DNA of 7,674 nt, taken from contig JAEZLB010000354.1 in assembly GCA_023435945.1 (NCBI GenBank), positions 1 to 7,674 of the forward strand, in the 5' to 3' direction. Positions 7,458-7,674 of this stretch are shown piece by piece; the stretch's first letter is position 1; each line of letters begins with the position of its first letter. A model generated the notes under the pieces. The model saw only the letters and a program-made list of their open reading frames with translations. It was not told where the DNA came from and searched no databases. The DNA comes from Pseudomonadota bacterium (GTDB lineage Bacteria; Pseudomonadota; Gammaproteobacteria; Burkholderiales; Burkholderiaceae_D). The position numbers and the translations under genes are program-made.

Positions 7458-7472
7458 CTGTAACGTTTACAG
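7458..7472. promoter_or_regulatory. LacI-like near-palindrome upstream of pldA
   Basis: CTGTAA and TTACAG surround a CGT centre. This resembles the TGTAAACGTTTACA type of operator used by LacI/GalR-family proteins, one base short of a symmetric centre. It lies about 70 bases upstream of the pldA start and could overlap its promoter. The minus strand carries a TAGAAT box just upstream of it without a clear -35. Confidence 0.3.
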
Positions 7473-7590
7473 TGCGGTATTCTAGCCTTTGCTTGGGATT
7501 CTACTGGTTGAATACCGTTACCCCAGCCTCGCATGTTCTTGCATATCCCGGCAGCGCCGCTATCCCCCAGCGAGCCAGTTATGTGGCATC

Positions 7591-7674
7591 TCAAACGCGC
7601 ACCGACGACCACGCCAGGCAACCGACGGCCAATGCCGAGTTGCTCACCAGATAGGCGCCATAACGATAGAACAC
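7591..7674 (-). CDS. possible 3' end of a minus-strand gene (27 codons)
   Basis: One minus-strand frame from the right edge reads YRYGAYLVSNSALAVGCLAW and ends SSVRV, with a TGA at 7591-7593. The composition looks protein-like and somewhat hydrophobic, and a gene ending here would lie upstream of pldA in the same direction with about 200 bases between. Twenty-seven open codons can easily occur by chance, so this is only a suggestion. Confidence 0.22.
   Translation of the reverse strand: MFYRYGAYLVSNSALAVGCLAWSSVRV

Noticed and set aside
7349..7654. Open frames on both strands upstream of pldA
   Set aside because: They overlap the pldA start and its upstream region, lack motifs and have spurious-looking composition.

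Overview
The window reads as an ordinary chromosomal stretch of a Gram-negative proteobacterium, most likely a betaproteobacterium. This is an inference from moderate-to-high GC, an outer-membrane phospholipase, a 447-residue NADP-type glutamate dehydrogenase and a 400-residue proteobacterial-type nicotinate phosphoribosyltransferase. No phage, insertion sequence, CRISPR array, tRNA or rRNA is visible.

Layout, left to right. (1) Positions 1-911, minus strand: a LysR-type regulator resembling HdfR, open across the left window edge. (2) Positions 1129-1341, minus strand: a 70-residue protein of unknown function with a very strong ribosome binding site, followed by a 12-bp hairpin. (3) About 1342-2072: gene-poor DNA with an AT-rich patch and several inverted repeats. 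One of these could switch between two exclusive pairings. (4) About 2073-2746, plus strand: a decayed GNAT-like acetyltransferase gene with a frameshift and an in-frame stop. (5) Positions 2816-4159, plus strand: gdhA, closed by a textbook intrinsic terminator. (6) Positions 4499-5701, plus strand: pncB. (7) Positions 5702-5960: an AT-rich leader. It precedes a 53-residue unknown small protein (5961-6122, plus strand) with a well-placed ribosome binding site. (8) Tandem hairpins at 6170-6236 between convergent genes. (9) Positions 6313-7389, minus strand: pldA, an outer-membrane phospholipase A with its catalytic His, Ser and Asn intact and an extra N-terminal segment carrying two cysteines. 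(10) Positions 7390-7674: upstream region of pldA with a LacI-like near-palindrome and possibly the last codons of another minus-strand gene.

The genes do not form an evident pathway or operon. gdhA (ammonia assimilation with NADPH) and pncB (nicotinate salvage to NAD) share a pyridine-nucleotide theme, but a strong terminator separates them. I see no convincing new multi-gene system. The items most worth a second look are the two small unknown proteins, the structured gene-free stretch at 1795-1861, and the eroded acetyltransferase gene.
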